Source: Seminavis robusta (Eukaryota; Bacillariophyta; Bacillariophyceae; Naviculales; Naviculaceae). Taken from it: 31,454 nucleotides of DNA. The notes below the pieces were generated by a model. The model had not been told where the DNA came from and did not search any database. It saw only the letters and a program-made list of their open reading frames with translations. This document shows, piece by piece, positions 8,267 through 20,564 of this stretch. The translations under genes and the position numbers were made by a program. Location: assembly GCA_903772945.1 (NCBI GenBank), contig CAICTM010001336.1:1-31454 (forward strand), given 5' to 3'. Each line of letters opens with the position of its first letter. The first letter of the stretch is position 1.

Positions 8267-9093
8267 TTCTTGGTCTTACTTTCGTAATGGTTGTTTACAC
8301 ACAACTGATTTGATTTCCCTTCTTGCAACAAATCTGCATCAGTCCTTTTAATACACTTTATATTTAAAATTTCTTCCTTGTTGTTCTTCATGCATGTTTT
8401 CGTACGACTTTTGTACTCCGAATTTTGTACCTGCACACCGTACCGCACCGTACCGCACCGTACGAATTAAAAGCTACAGAGATCCTGCATTCAATGAATG
8501 CGATATTTAAATGTTTCTGTGGATGGCAAGCTTGCCCCCCAGGCCAAATTCTTTTGCAATGCCTCACCACTGTCAATGCAAACAAAACTCTATATTCATA
8601 ACCCCATATGTTGTTCTATATCAAGACATGACTCTCGATTGCCCTTGTTTTAAATAAAGCCACTAATTTATGTCTCCTCAATTCCCACAAATGCAAGCCC
8701 TTCAGCCCATTTGTTGGCCCCTAACTTGTCCCTGATCTCAAGAAACTAGACTAGTCCTGAGTTCCGTAGCCTGGCCCGCTGCCAGCTTCAGTACGATGTA
8801 GCTAAGTTCCCTAGCCAGTACGGGTACTGGTTCCGGTGGTAGGACATACTACATGTAGTCCCTACCGGTACTAGTGCGGGTACCCTAGCCCAGCTGCTAG
8901 CTAGACCCCCGCTTCACGACGAAGGCCCCCAAAGTACGTCCCCTTGCCTCAGACTAGCTAGTGTATAAAATATTATTGCTGTAAACGATAACGACACCAA
9001 TCCGGTCCATATAGCAAGGTGCTCTGTTTGTTGACCTATCGACAGTGGGAGCGAATACCTCTTCAATTGAAAGCTTCCAGTGCTGAACGAAGG
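8267..9093. other. Intergenic stretch with GTAC/ACCGGT-rich patches
   Basis: No gene is seen. It contains the 10-bp tandem repeat at 8436-8464, a near-copy of the palindrome GTACCGGTAC (8862-8871), and CTAG/GTAC-rich sequence between 8740 and 8910. The last few hundred bases presumably carry the promoter of the small gene starting at 9094; no TATA box stands out. Confidence 0.4.
8436..8464. repeat. Short tandem repeat, 10-bp unit
   Basis: Nearly three copies of a 10-base unit (ACCGTACCGC) lie head to tail. Confidence 0.85.
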
Positions 9094-9529
9094 ATGGTTC
9101 ACGTTCCATCATTTCTAGTTGGGGGTCTCTTCTCTGGAGGCGCTTTCTTGCTGCTCCACGAACAAGTGAGCCATCGACAGAAGCTATCGCATAAGTGGAT
9201 CATCAGAGGTAGAACAAAACGTTGAGAAGCTGATGATGCAGCCGTCGTCTACCGGTGTTGACTAACCGTTATCAATTCGTTTGCATTCGTAGAGTTGGCA
9301 GAGAAAAAATGGAAGGACATCAAAACTCAATCTAGCAAACCGGAAGCTGGGAGCACCAGTCAGGTGAGACGATGTCGGTTTTGCCTAGAGACTCGACTCG
9401 CGGGTGGTATCCACTTGTTTCTGACGACTTGTGATCCCTTCATTATGTTAGTTTCAACCCCCAAAATTAGAACAGGAATGGAACAAGGCCTTGGGCAAGC
9501 TACAAGACGCAATGAAAAGGGACCCATAA
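9094..9529 (+). CDS. Small single-pass membrane protein, 79 aa, three exons
   Basis: The gene model is exon 1 9094-9208 (ATG at 9094), exon 2 9293-9363 and exon 3 9476-9529 (TAA 9527-9529). Donors are GTAGAA (9209) and GTGAGA (9364); acceptors are TTCGTAG (ends 9292) and GAACAG (ends 9475). Phases fit (1, then 0). The protein begins MVHVPSFLVGGLFSGGAFLLLH, a single N-terminal membrane span rich in Gly. A basic, probably helical region follows (HRQKLSHKW, AEKKWKDIKTQ) and it ends EWNKALGKLQDAMKRDP. Size and layout resemble small inner-mitochondrial-membrane organising subunits (Mic12/QIL1-like), but I cannot prove homology. It is convergent with the long coiled-coil gene, whose stop lies 140 bp away. 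The first exon could be read otherwise, but three frames joining in phase support a real gene. Confidence 0.6.
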
Positions 9530-9668
9530 TGCGTGCTTAGCGAAGAGTTGTTAGCTCTAATGAAGGATACGTGATCACGGGAACAGGCCAGCTACGCTTC
9601 CCTAGTCCCAGTGATCTTGATAGTTTTATAGTCAAACCATCCCTTTTATCCTATCTATAAATAAACAC

Positions 9669-12600
9669 TCATTCTGCCCCGATACCCGAGGTCCAGCTCA
9701 CATTTTTCATCTCCGAAGCTATCGTATACAACTCGGTCTCAATCTGATCATGAACAGAACAATCACTGCTGCTTGAGTCTCGTGGCTACGTGAAACAAGG
9801 AAGAAAAGGTGTTAGAATAACTGCCCTGGATGTACCTCACAAAAACATCAACAGAAGCATCTATCTGTACTAGCAAGTACTCACATCAACCCTGGCTTTC
9901 ATTTCTTGGTTTAGCGTAGCATAACTCCTGGCAAGCTGGTTTGCCCTCGCAGTCGTCTGCCGATGCCGTTCCTCTAGAACTTCCAGTAGCTTGTTTTGTT
10001 GGGCATGGCATTGCTCCCACTCCTCACACTTTGCAACAAGCTTGCGCAGGTACTCCCTGAGCTTAAAACTGGAATTGTTGCACGCACAATGCAGCCAAGC
10101 CGATTAGTCTACCAGTCGGAGAAAACGGGGTGACCGTTCTTTCATTCCACTTACCAGCGATCTTCCCAAATGTCTTTCTTTTTCTTGAGCTTAGTGACTT
10201 CGTCCTCTTTCGCACCAAGATGCTGGTGAAGATTCAATCTGCAACACGAAATGCACAAAATGAGAGAAGTCTGCCCGAAGTCCAGCATCAGAAATGGGAG
10301 GAGGTCCACAGTTGAAAGACTTACACATCTGCTTCGACCTCAGACCCTGCCCGTCTAGCCTCTTCCAGTTCAACTCGTACGTGGTCGACTTGCGATAAAA
10401 GATCTTGGGAATTCTGCATTTCATCAGCAAGCTTACTGGAGCACTCTAAAAGAGTCATTTCTGTATCCTTCAGCTTTTCTTCGATTCTTTCATGGTCAGA
10501 CTCGGCCCGTCTGGCCTCTTCCAACTCGACTCGGACTTGGTGAAGTTGGGAAAGGAGATCTTGGGCATTATGCTTCTCATACTCTAGAGATGATCTCAGT
10601 TCCATTTCAACTGAACGCAGCTGAGACAGCTCCTTTTGTGCCGAGTCGATTGCTTCGTCTTTGTCAGTTTTAATCTGGTTGATGGTATTCACTCGATCCC
10701 TGTCAAGTTGAACCGCAGATTGCCTGTACTCATTATGTTTTTTCCACACAGACTGGAGCTGGTCTCGGCACTTGCAATATTCAAGCTCCAACCCGTCTCT
10801 ATCTTGACGGGTGGCTGCGAGCTCATCCATACAACTCTGGAGGCGACCTTCGGTGCTCTTCGACAGCGAATCGGCTGCGGAGCAAGCGGCCTTTAGATCC
10901 TCTATTGTTGCTTGGCTCGTTGCATTTCGTTCTGTGACATTGGCCAGCTTCTCGTTGCACTCTACATAAGACAGTTTCAGCTTTTCCATGGCTTCATCCG
11001 TCTCTCTTTGATTCGTTGCGAGAAAGTCAACTTCAGCCTGGCGGCTGTTCTGTTGTTGCATCATTTGTGCAACCTGGTCACGCAGCTGCTGGTTTTCTTC
11101 GGTTGCCTGCTGCAGTTTGTTCAGAGAGGATTTCAGATCCAAGCCCAATTCTGCTGTGATTTCATCCAACCGTTGTTGGAGTTTCTCTACTTCCGCTTCA
11201 TACGAATCGTTGATTTGAGTGGTTTCCAAGAGCTCCTCTCGAGCCTTCTCGCTTTCTTCCCGAACAACTTCCAATTCAGACGACACCTCACCCAGCCTTT
11301 GTTTCAGAGCCTCGACTTCTCCTTCCAAGTCATCTCTATGCTGTGCTGTGCGGGCAAGCTCATCACATAACTTCTGACCCTCCTCAAGACTTGTCAACAG
11401 CTTCGTTTGCGTCTCTTTCAACTCGCTTCCCATCTGACGGGTAATCTCTTCCAGTCTCTGCTTTGTAATATCAATGGAGTCACGCATGGCATCTCGTTCT
11501 TCCGAGAGTTGACCAAGGGCCTCAGCAGCGTCACGGTTTTCCGTGGCCTCGGCCTCAGCGGCTTCGTTTTTGCGAGTCATTACAGCAATATCCTGACTGA
11601 GCTTTTGCTCCCGCGAATGCGCTTGGTCCAGGGAGTCGAGTGCTTCTTGAAGTTTACTTTCAGTCCCTTCCAGGTTGGAGACCAACTCGTCCTTCTCCCT
11701 GATCAGTTTCTCCGCCTCGCTCAGCAATCCCTCCTCGCTTTCTTGGGCCGCATAAAGCTCTTGTTTCACGGCGTGGAGGTGGTTTGTTGCGCTGTCTCTC
11801 TCTTTTGCAACCGCAGTGGCTTCGAACTGGGTCTCTTCTGCCCACCGCGTTGCCTCTTCGACCTCTCGTTGCAGGTGCATTTCTGCTTCTTTAAGCGATT
11901 TGAGTTGTTTCAAAGCTTCATCCCGTTCCCCTAACGCAGTTGCCTTATCTTGCAGAATGGATGCCTCTGTTTCTTTCAATGACAGGAGATCATTCTCAAT
12001 TGAAGTTTTCTCCTGTTGCAGCGTCTCCTCAGCTTGCCTAGACAGGACCAGCTGATTGGCGATTTCCTCATTCTCGGACGACATTTCTGCAAGCTTATTG
12101 TTGCTTTCGATAAACTTCAATGTCAAGTCTTCCAACGAAACTTCGGTCTCGTGCAGACAGTCTTGAAGCCGCACATTCTCTGACCTTGTGGTTTCCTCTT
12201 GTGAACGAAGCATCGTCACCTCGTCACGAGCTTCCTTCAGAGCAAGATCTGATTCCTTGACGCCCGTCTCGAGATGATTCTTGGTATCTTGTAGTTCCAG
12301 CTCGACGGCATCAACTCGTTTTTGCATTTCTTCGCGGTTGCTTTTCAGATCCGCTTGTGCTTGTGCCAACTGTTGCTCGACGATCTCTTTCTCGCTGGCC
12401 AATGCATTCATTCCATCGAGTTGCTCAGTGGTACTAGCGAGCTTTTCATTCAAGGCCACATAAGTCAACTTCAACTTCTCGTGAGAGGCTTGAGCAGACT
12501 GAAGCTCGCGCTCAAGACGATCAATCTCTTTGTTGTCCCTTTCTCGTTTTGAAGTAGCCACTGACAGTTGGCTTTCAAGCGTGGCGACTTTGTCGTCGCA

Positions 12601-15600
12601 AGCAGAGAGGGTCGATTGAAGTTCTTGCTCCATTCGTTTGATTCTCTCAAGGTCGCTTTCGTTGGATGTTCTCGCTGCTGAGAGGCCTCCTTCCAGCGAC
12701 GCGATCTTCTCTTTGGCCACGACCAGCTCACGACCTTGCCCAAGCACCTGGGTTTTCAGAGTCTCCATTTCCTCATTTGCAGCAGCAATGTTTGCTTCAA
12801 GGATCTTTGTTTCTTCAATCTCCGAGTCCCGCGCACGATATATCGTCTGTAATGTCTCCTTCAACTTATTGCATTCCTCAGCCGCAGAGTTGGCTTTTTG
12901 CTCGAGCTCGTCTCTTTCCTGATGCAACTCGGCTAGTTTGTTGCTGGATGCAGCGTAAGACAACTTGAGCTTATGCATTGCTTCGTCACCGACCTCCTTT
13001 TGTTTCCGAAGGTCTGCGAGCTCTTTCTCCAACGCCTCAATTCGGTGAGTCGCCTCTTCGGCTTGTTCCGCAGTGGCTTGTGACTGCTGGAAGTCCAAGA
13101 TGGTAGAATCGTATTTCCTTTGCAATTCTTCTCGCTCCCTCTTGGTCTCCTCAAGTGACTTGACTGCCTGTTGATACCTCTCGTCCAGGGAGGCCTTTTC
13201 TTGTTCTGCTTGCCCAAGACGCTGCTCCAAGAACTGCTTTTCGGAATCGTGGCTTGCGACTTGCTTGACCCTTTCCTGTGCTTCCTTGGCAAGCCGCGAG
13301 ACTTCTTCGCGCAACTGTGATTCAGTCTGTTTCATCGCATCCAGTTCCTCGGTAACAAGTTCGTGCTTCTCGGCGAGTTCGGCAAGCTTATCGTTGGACC
13401 TAACAAAGCTTTCCTTCAAACGCCCGTTTGCTTTCTCCGCCTCAGCCCGCATCTCCTTTAGCCTCTCAATTTTGACTCTTTGTGCCTGTTCGACCCTTGC
13501 AACGTCTGCCAATTCAGCGCGAAGGTGCTGATACTCGCTCGTGATATCACTCGATGATTGCTCGTTGGATGCTTCCTCGAGCCTCTCTTGGAATGAGTTG
13601 GTCCTACTGGAAAAGGCATTGGTCCTGCTACTTGAAGCGTTGCGAACAAGGCGATACTCAAGGTCGCTGATCTCTTTTTTCATCGTCGCTATTTGAGTTC
13701 GATTCGCCTCGTTTTCAGCTTTGGAAGTTTCCAAACCCAGCGCTGCCTGAGACAAATTCGCAGAGAGAGCATCTCGTTCCATCATGAGCTTGGTCATTCT
13801 ATCAACTGACCGAGGAGCCCCAGATTCTGCTTCGAGCTGTTTCAATTTCGTCTCCTGAAGTTGCATGAAACTACGAAACCTTTCCTGATGCTGAGCCAGG
13901 TCACGCTGTAATTGTGACACAGTACCCAAAAGGCCGGCGTTTTTTGTTGCTTCAGCCTCGACGGCAGTACCAAACACGTTTCTTTGGACGTCATCAAGGC
14001 GCATTTTTTGTTGAATTTCAGGAGGAGCTTCTGGGCCGGAACTGCCTGCTGTCTGGTCATCTTTGGGCTCATCTCTGCCGTCCATGTCGCTGTCCATTGA
14101 AAATGTAAGATCACTAGAGTAGAACGGAGAGACAGCTTCGATTTTCGACAGATCGAGGATCGTCTCACGAGCTGGAGATTCAGCGATGGGGTCTAGCTTG
14201 GTCGAAGTCATGTGCCCTCCTTCCTCGTCATCTGACATTTGACCCCCTTCCATCAGTTCCACTTGCTGATCGGGAATGGAAGTGACCGCAGCAAACGTGG
14301 CGTCTAGGACATCCGTTTCCCTGGTTCCCGATTGTGACACAGACCCATCGTCTGAATCGAATTCCAACGACGAACGGATGTACTCTACAGTTGACTGAAC
14401 CTTGACAAGTCGATCCGCGTACTCTGAGACTACATTTGCCACCTTTTGGTCCATCATCGAGAGTTGTTGTTGCACAAACTTCTGGATCACTTGAAGGGTG
14501 GATATCACCTGAGGACTCAAAGTCTGAGAAGAAGACGAGGCCAATATTTGTGACAGGAGGGCTGGGTTGACGCTGCTTTTCTTCTTCGAACGTAGAATGG
14601 GCTTCGTGCCAGCTGAAAGCATACCAGAGTGCAACTGAGCTACTGTCTTTTCAATTCTGATGAAGAACTCGGATTCGTCTCTCCAAAATTTGTGTTCTGC
14701 CTTTTTGACTTGGTGGAGAAGATCTTTCGGAAGAGCTCCGGGCCCCTTCTGCTCAGCGTGCGATTTCCATTTCTCGACTTGCTGCTGCAGCTGTACAATA
14801 GTGGCCGATTGGTCTTTCAGCTCTCGTTCGGCTTCGTTCAGCCGCCAGGTCGTTGCTGTAGCATCCTTTCGAAGAAGCTCCAGGTCGTGGGTCGCAGACT
14901 CGGCGGCATTTTGGTTCTTCAGAAGAGCACTGTTTGCCTCTTCTATTTCAGATGATAGCTTGGACGACTTCTGCTCGAGCACAGCCCTCTCTCGTGTCAG
15001 CTCCTGGACCTCCCGTTCACTCATAATCAGTGCATGGTTGGTTTTCTCCAATGATGTCTCTAATTGCTTGGCTTGGGCTGCAATTCCATCCCTTGCACGA
15101 ATCAATTCCCTCACATCCCGTTGACTTCTCTGTAGCTCAAGTTGAGCTTCTTCGGCGGCATTTGATGATTCCGCTGTTTGACTGCGAAGTGCATCCCTTT
15201 CACGCGCCATATCCCTGAGTTCTTCTCGGGTTGCCTGGACGGCATGTTGAGCTTTGTTGAGAGCCCCTGATAACTTCTGGGACTGGCCATTTAAAGAATC
15301 CCTTTGGCTAGCCAAAAGCATTGATTCTTGTTGCATTCTCTTCAGCTCAGCTTGTGCTCTCTCCACAGATGCTGACATGTTCTGCGAGTTTGCATTGATT
15401 TGGTCTCGTTCGCGAACAACTTCCCTTAGTTGTTGCTGAGCTCTGTGCAATTGAGAATGTGCTTGCTCCAGATCTGCCGCCAGTTCCTTGCCTTCACCGC
15501 GAAGGTCGTCTCGTTCCTTGACAATGTTTTTGATTTCCTGTTGGTTTACTTTCAAGCTATACCGAGCCTCCTGCACGGTAGCGGTGAGTTCATCTGCTTG

Positions 15601-18564
15601 CTTTCTAAATTCGTCTCTCTGCATGGTCGCATCGTTGAGTTTTTGTTCCATCACCAGCAAGGCGCGGTTGGATTGTTCGACATCATCAGAAAGCTTCGTT
15701 ACTTTTCCAGAGAACATGTCGCGATCTACTTGTGCGGACAGCAAAGCTTTGTTTGCTTCCTCAATGTCATTTGCCAGTTGCGCCGCCCGGTCACTGAGAC
15801 TGTCCCTCTCATTGGTCAACTCCTCTAGTTCCTTCTCGACAGATGACAGGTCATGGTTTGCGTTTTCAATAGTCCCAGCCAACTCCAACTCCTTGACTTT
15901 TTCGTTCAGCCGCTCGAGTTCTTCAGCCATAGCAGAGCATCTTGTTTTGTAGACCCCCAGCTCTTCTACTTGCGCCAACAAGGTGGGCGTTTCTGCGCGT
16001 GCTCTGGCCAGTTCGGTTTGGGTCGACTGCAGGCCACGCTTGGCTTCATTTACTTCGTTGGACAACTGGATATTCTTGCTCCTCATTTCATCACGATCGT
16101 AGGATGGCCTGGTGGCTTGATGATCATTGAGATGTTTGATTTGATTGTAAAGGTTGGAACGGTCCGAAGCCATCCCTTGCAGTTCCTGGCGCTGCAGTTC
16201 CAACGCCTGTTCCTTCCGTGCGCTCGCGCTGGACATGGATTTGAGCTGCTCTCGAAGCTCCGAAATGATGCCTTCTTTCTGGCTGGCTACCGACATCTGC
16301 ACAGTTTCCAAGTCAGAGTTGTGCTGATTCTTCATGGATTCCATCTTGTCATAGGCTGCGTGAAGCTGTCGCTCTAAGCCTAGCTTGTCAACAGTTGCCT
16401 TTTCGAGTTGTGCAGCGAGATTGCTAGCCCCCTGCAAGTTGGTGTCCTTCAATTCGTCGATTTCTTTCTTCATCTTTTCCAGAGCGCTTTCTCTTCGTTC
16501 CAGTTCACCTTCTAACTGTTGATTCTTTTGTGAAAGTTCGACACATGTCACCTCTGCGAACCTAATCTCCTTTATTGCTGTTTCATTTCTCTCCAGCAAC
16601 TTGCGCTGTTGCGTTTCGGGACTGTGCTTTTTGAGGTTGACTGGATCAAACGGAGATTGTGGCTGCAGAGGGAGTGTGAATTCATGGAACTTGGCCAGCT
16701 CATCTTCGTAGTACTCTTTCTGCTCCCGCATCACCTGTCTGGCACCTTCCAACTGAGCTTCCAATTCTTCGATACGAGCCGTCGGTGAAATCGACTTCTT
16801 GGTAGCGCCCAAGGTATCTTGCACGGCAAAGACTTTTGTGACGAGTCGGCGATTGGACTTGCTCGGGGTCGTCGTTGGTGTTTCCGAGACATCGCCCTCG
16901 TTCTCGTTGAGATTCACTGGTCCCTTATCCACAGTAGAACTCGACGAAACAGCCTCCAAATCCAAGTTCCCCTTAACTGCAGCATGCGACTTTGCGTGCA
17001 AGGCAGCCAGTGTGGGACTAGCGGATGAATTGTCATGTTGCGATTGTTGTTGTTGACTGTTGTCAGAGGCATCTACCTGAGGTTGCGACGTGGGAGCGTC
17101 GAGAGAACCAGACAACTCCAAGTCTTTTGGAACCAAACCAAACAGATCGGTGGTTTCTTCTTCCATGTTGTACCGTTCTGTCTCTTCCTTCTCGCTTTCA
17201 TCGGAATCCGGGGGACTCAGAATGCTGGTGTTTCTCCATCGTGGTGTCGCGTCTTGATCATTCCTATTCGGGTAGTTGATGACAGCATCTTGGGAGCTTG
17301 ACACGGTATGAGCCACGGCCGAAAAAATCTCGTCGTGGCTCCGGCTTTTCAAAGAAGACGCAGTACCTCCCGCAACTGGTCCTGCTGCCAAAGACCAAGA
17401 CAAGGCACGAACAGAAGGGCTGCCGGAAGGGCCTTTGGAAACAAAGATATCTTGATTTGGTACATTGCTGCGTGACCCTTGTGTAGACGATGACAGGTTC
17501 AATGAACTTGGCATTGTCGATCCCTCAGCAGTGTCGTTGTTGTTGTTGTTTTGAAAGACAAAACGAGACTGCGATCCCAAAGATGTTGCCTCTAGGAGGC
17601 TTCCCAATTTCAGAGAACTGGAAGCATCCGTGGTGCTTTGTTTCTGTTGTTGTGATCCAGGATTTGATTGGTGGACATCATCGGATTCTCCAATTTTGTC
17701 AATATCCCCCAGTACATCCTTTAAATCCTTGGCAAATTCTTCTTCCAATGCCTCCAAGTCGCGTAGATCATCTTCATAGTTGTTTTCGGACTGCATGGTC
17801 AATGACAACGAGTCCGCCTCGGAAGGTGCCGCCATGTTATGAAAGTTCGCCTCATCTTCGGCAATCAAGCTCAACTTCTCGTGATTGTCCAGTTCGTCCT
17901 CGTTTGGTACTCTGGACAATAAGGAGCCATCCACAAAGGGTGACTGTGGGGACAAGGAAATTGCCATGGAAGTTTCCATGAGTGGATTGTCGTTGTGCAG
18001 GTATCGCGCAGGTGTCTGATGATGACTCGGCAATGGTGTCTCTGCTTCCCCGCCCACTCCAGCGGAAAAGTAGGCCGTTCTGTTGGCATCCCCGTCATCT
18101 TCGTCGACCCGGTATCGATCCAAGGGTGACGAGAAATTGGAGGTTGCCACGGAAGACGCGTCTCCTCCTAGTTCCTGCTGTTCTTGAATCTCTTGATGAT
18201 GTTGTACACTGCTGGCACTGGCAATGGTGGAAGGACTGGTGCTGAAGTCAATGGAAGTCTTGCTGGCCGACTTGTCTGGTGAATCCATTTCATCTTGACT
18301 GACAGCCCTGGGAACGGTCATGAGTCCTCTCCATTGGCCTTCTTCTATGGCAACCGATTGCATAGGATGAGTTTTCGTCATGGTCTGAGGAGGAGTTGAT
18401 GCTGATCCAGAAGGAACCAATAGTTTGCCATTGCCCAGCTTTCGAAAGTGTCTCGTCGTCTTTTGACCCTCCAAAGTGCTACTGCTATCCGACAGGATTG
18501 CATGCGGCCCGTTCACACTCGAACCACTCCAGGATCCAGACGGTGGATTATAGTAACTGGCCAT
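9669..18564 (-). CDS. Giant coiled-coil protein, 2874 aa, four exons
   Basis: The model is exon 1 18564-10325 (8240 bp), exon 2 10238-10155, exon 3 10068-9885 and exon 4 9785-9669 (TGA 9671-9669). Introns of 86, 86 and 99 bp have donors GTAAGT, GTAAGT and GTGAGT and CAG/TAG acceptors; phases match throughout. The start is the ATG in AMASYYNPPSG; no earlier ATG is in frame. Residues 1 to about 590 are Ser/Gln/Asn-rich and disordered-looking. From about 595 to 2800 the chain is almost continuous heptad coiled coil, broken at about 1340-1420 by a less charged segment and an acidic linker (SDDEEGG). Residues 824-1227 are tandem 35-residue units. It has no motor, kinase or membrane span. It should be an elongated scaffold or tether (golgin-, centrosome- or cytoskeleton-like), but the exact role is unknown. 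Confidence 0.9.
14884..16095 (-). repeat. Protein-level tandem repeat, 35-residue units
   Basis: Within exon 1 of the coiled-coil gene, residues 824-858 and then 885-1227 are repeated units that begin RD(x)L and run exactly 35 residues (five heptads), for example RDEF..., RDDL..., RDQI..., RDSL..., RDAL..., RDGI.... One unit (920-947) is 28 residues, a heptad short, and a 26-residue insert separates the first two. DNA copies have diverged widely, so the period is maintained at protein level. Confidence 0.88.
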
Positions 18565-19151
18565 GGCGGAAAACTCTTGCGCCAATGACGTTTCCACAAA
18601 AACTGTCACACACAACTACGCTGGCCTCCTTGTACCACCCACTATTCCGATGGATCCAATGCCAAGAAACCAGGTTTTGTGGCTGTCTGCAGTTATTAAG
18701 GAAGCTAACGTACTACAAAAGAAGCGTCGGCTACAACAACAGAAGGAACAGTCTCCCCACTCCAAAGTCCTTGACTTCCAAAAGCCAACAAGGCACAAAT
18801 TTGGCGGTTGTTTGCACCGACGGCCGTCGCCTCGGCAGTTCAAATGGGACAGATCAAGTCCCTTTGCGTCCGTGACTAGCTACCGTAATGCTTCTCCCTT
18901 GGTCACAAGATTGATTTCCATTTTCATGGGCATCCATGTACTACATTGGGGGGCTACTATGCTGTAGCTAGCTAGCTAGACTACTAGAAAAGTAGAGCAG
19001 TAATTTACGGAACAAAAGGGGGGCAAGCTCGGGGACACAATTGATGGCTCATGGCTAATGGCTTTGACATAGCTGCCGATAGATGCAGAGCGGGATCTGG
19101 TATCTCTCTGGATGAAACAATTGATTGATATCTCTCTATTCAGTGGTACCA
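18565..19151. promoter_or_regulatory. Divergent promoter region, coiled-coil gene and TsaE gene
   Basis: These 587 bp separate two oppositely transcribed genes, so both promoters must lie here. No convincing gene of its own is present; the frames on both strands resemble nothing. A TGACGT half-site (18585-18590) lies about 20 bp upstream of the coiled-coil ATG, and a TAGC tandem (18965-18977) is present. No TATA box is clear. Confidence 0.5.
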
Positions 19152-20363
19152 ATGGATTTTTCATATCACAACAGAAGAAGTTCTGGCAGTCCAAGGTCTC
19201 ATTACTTCCATTCTTCTCCGATACCCCCAGTCACTGCGATCTTGGCCATGATCCTTTCGGCTTCTTTCTATCTTGCCACTGCAAGTAGAATACCGATTGG
19301 TGCAGCAAGACACTCAATTGCTGGCTGTTTCCTACCAAATAATAGAGGCTGCAGCTCTACGTCGTCTCTTCTGGCTTTCATGTACGAGGGTCCTGATCAT
19401 CTGAATTCTAGAAGAAGTCATGCTCGACATCCGACACGACACTCAGCACGTCGCTTGTTTCCAACATCATCCAATGAGGACACGACAACCAACGCACTCT
19501 CCTTGGAAATACCCACAGCTCAAGATACCGAAGAAGTTGGGGCCTTGTTTGCAGCGGTTCTTCTGAAAGACTGCTTTCGTGATGGAATAAGAAATGAACA
19601 GAACTTTCTAAAAGGGACAACCATATTTCTGGATGGGTAGGTCAATGTTGACAACTATTCATTTTGTTGTGGTTGAAATATCATGTCAAGCAGCAACGAC
19701 ACCTCAACGTTCATTCATTGGCTTCCTTTCGACCACTACATGTGCTACTCTTCCAGTGACCTGGGGGCAGGTAAAACAGCCTTTGCTCGGGGGTTTCTCA
19801 GGTCTGCAACAGGAGATGACAATCTGCGAGTCACATCACCAACTTTTTTGCTAGTCAATGTATATCCAATCTTGGGAGGGAGTTTAGAGTAAGTCAGCAG
19901 TGTGTTCTCCCGGTGTAATGTCTGTCACAGCTCGCTGCTCATCTATCTGGTCTTCAGAATCCACCACATGGACGTCTATCGATTGAAGGGAGACCCAGAG
20001 GATTTCAAACCCCTGAACTTGGATCATGTCTTTGCAAAACGTGAGTAAATATGGTGCCCTTTGAAAGCACCAGATCATCAACCAACACAATTCGCACAAT
20101 CCAAGCTTACACCGTTGCCTGCTATTTGCTCTCCATCAGATGTTTCACTGATCGAATGGCCACAGCGATTAGGATCCGTCCCAGTTCCAGAAGACAGACT
20201 GGATATCAACATTCGAATCCTGTCAGATGATGATGATGATGACGCCACAGAGACCGGTAGCAACATTTCTCGCATGATGACAATCAATCCACGAGGACCT
20301 TTGTGGGAGGATAGATTGAAGGAAATCGTTGACGAAGGGTATTTGGAGGACCTCATACTGTAG
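19152..20363 (+). CDS. tsaE: TsaE-type ATPase of tRNA t6A synthesis, 307 aa, four exons
   Basis: The model is exons 19152-19636, 19757-19888, 19958-20040 and 20140-20363 (TAG 20361-20363). Introns are 120, 69 and 99 bp, with donors GTAGGT, GTAAGT, GTGAGT and CAG acceptors. Phases close exactly and the splices rebuild family motifs. TsaE is the P-loop ATPase that works with TsaD-TsaB in forming threonylcarbamoyl-adenosine 37 of ANN-decoding tRNAs. Visible motifs: TAQDTEEVGAL at the start of the domain, Walker A GDLGAGKT (residues 162-169, split by intron 1), switch SPTFLLVNVY, HHMDVYRL (about 208-215) and VSLIEWPQRLG. The core is bacterial in length. In front of it are about 125 residues with a hydrophobic stretch near the N-terminus (TAILAMILSASFYL) and a Ser/Arg-rich part, suggesting organelle import. 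An acidic run of six Asp lies near the C-terminus. Confidence 0.9.
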
Positions 20364-20564
20364 CATGTAAGAGGAACAAAACGAAGGCGTAAAACTCAAT
20401 CTAAACACTTCAAACGCTGTGTTCACTTTGCAATCAGCACCAGCTATCAGTAGTACTAGTAGTTAGAAGGGTGAATATACAAGTCATACCAGAGCATCAT
20501 AGCTGGTGTAGAGCTACTTTCAATTGATTCGATTGATTCAATGCTACCATTTGAACCGATTCGC
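20364..20564. other. Convergent 3' spacer
   Basis: This spacer of about 200 bp lies between the stops of the TsaE gene (+) and the plastid protein gene (-). It must hold both polyadenylation regions. No other feature is seen. Confidence 0.5.

Noticed and set aside
10636..17981. Many plus-strand frames of 60-175 codons
   Set aside because: All are shadows of the 8.2-kb coiled-coil exon on the minus strand.
18585..18600. 15-base match AATGACGTTTCCACA shared with the right TIR (7701-7715)
   Set aside because: One match of this length is about what chance gives when comparing 31 kb with itself.
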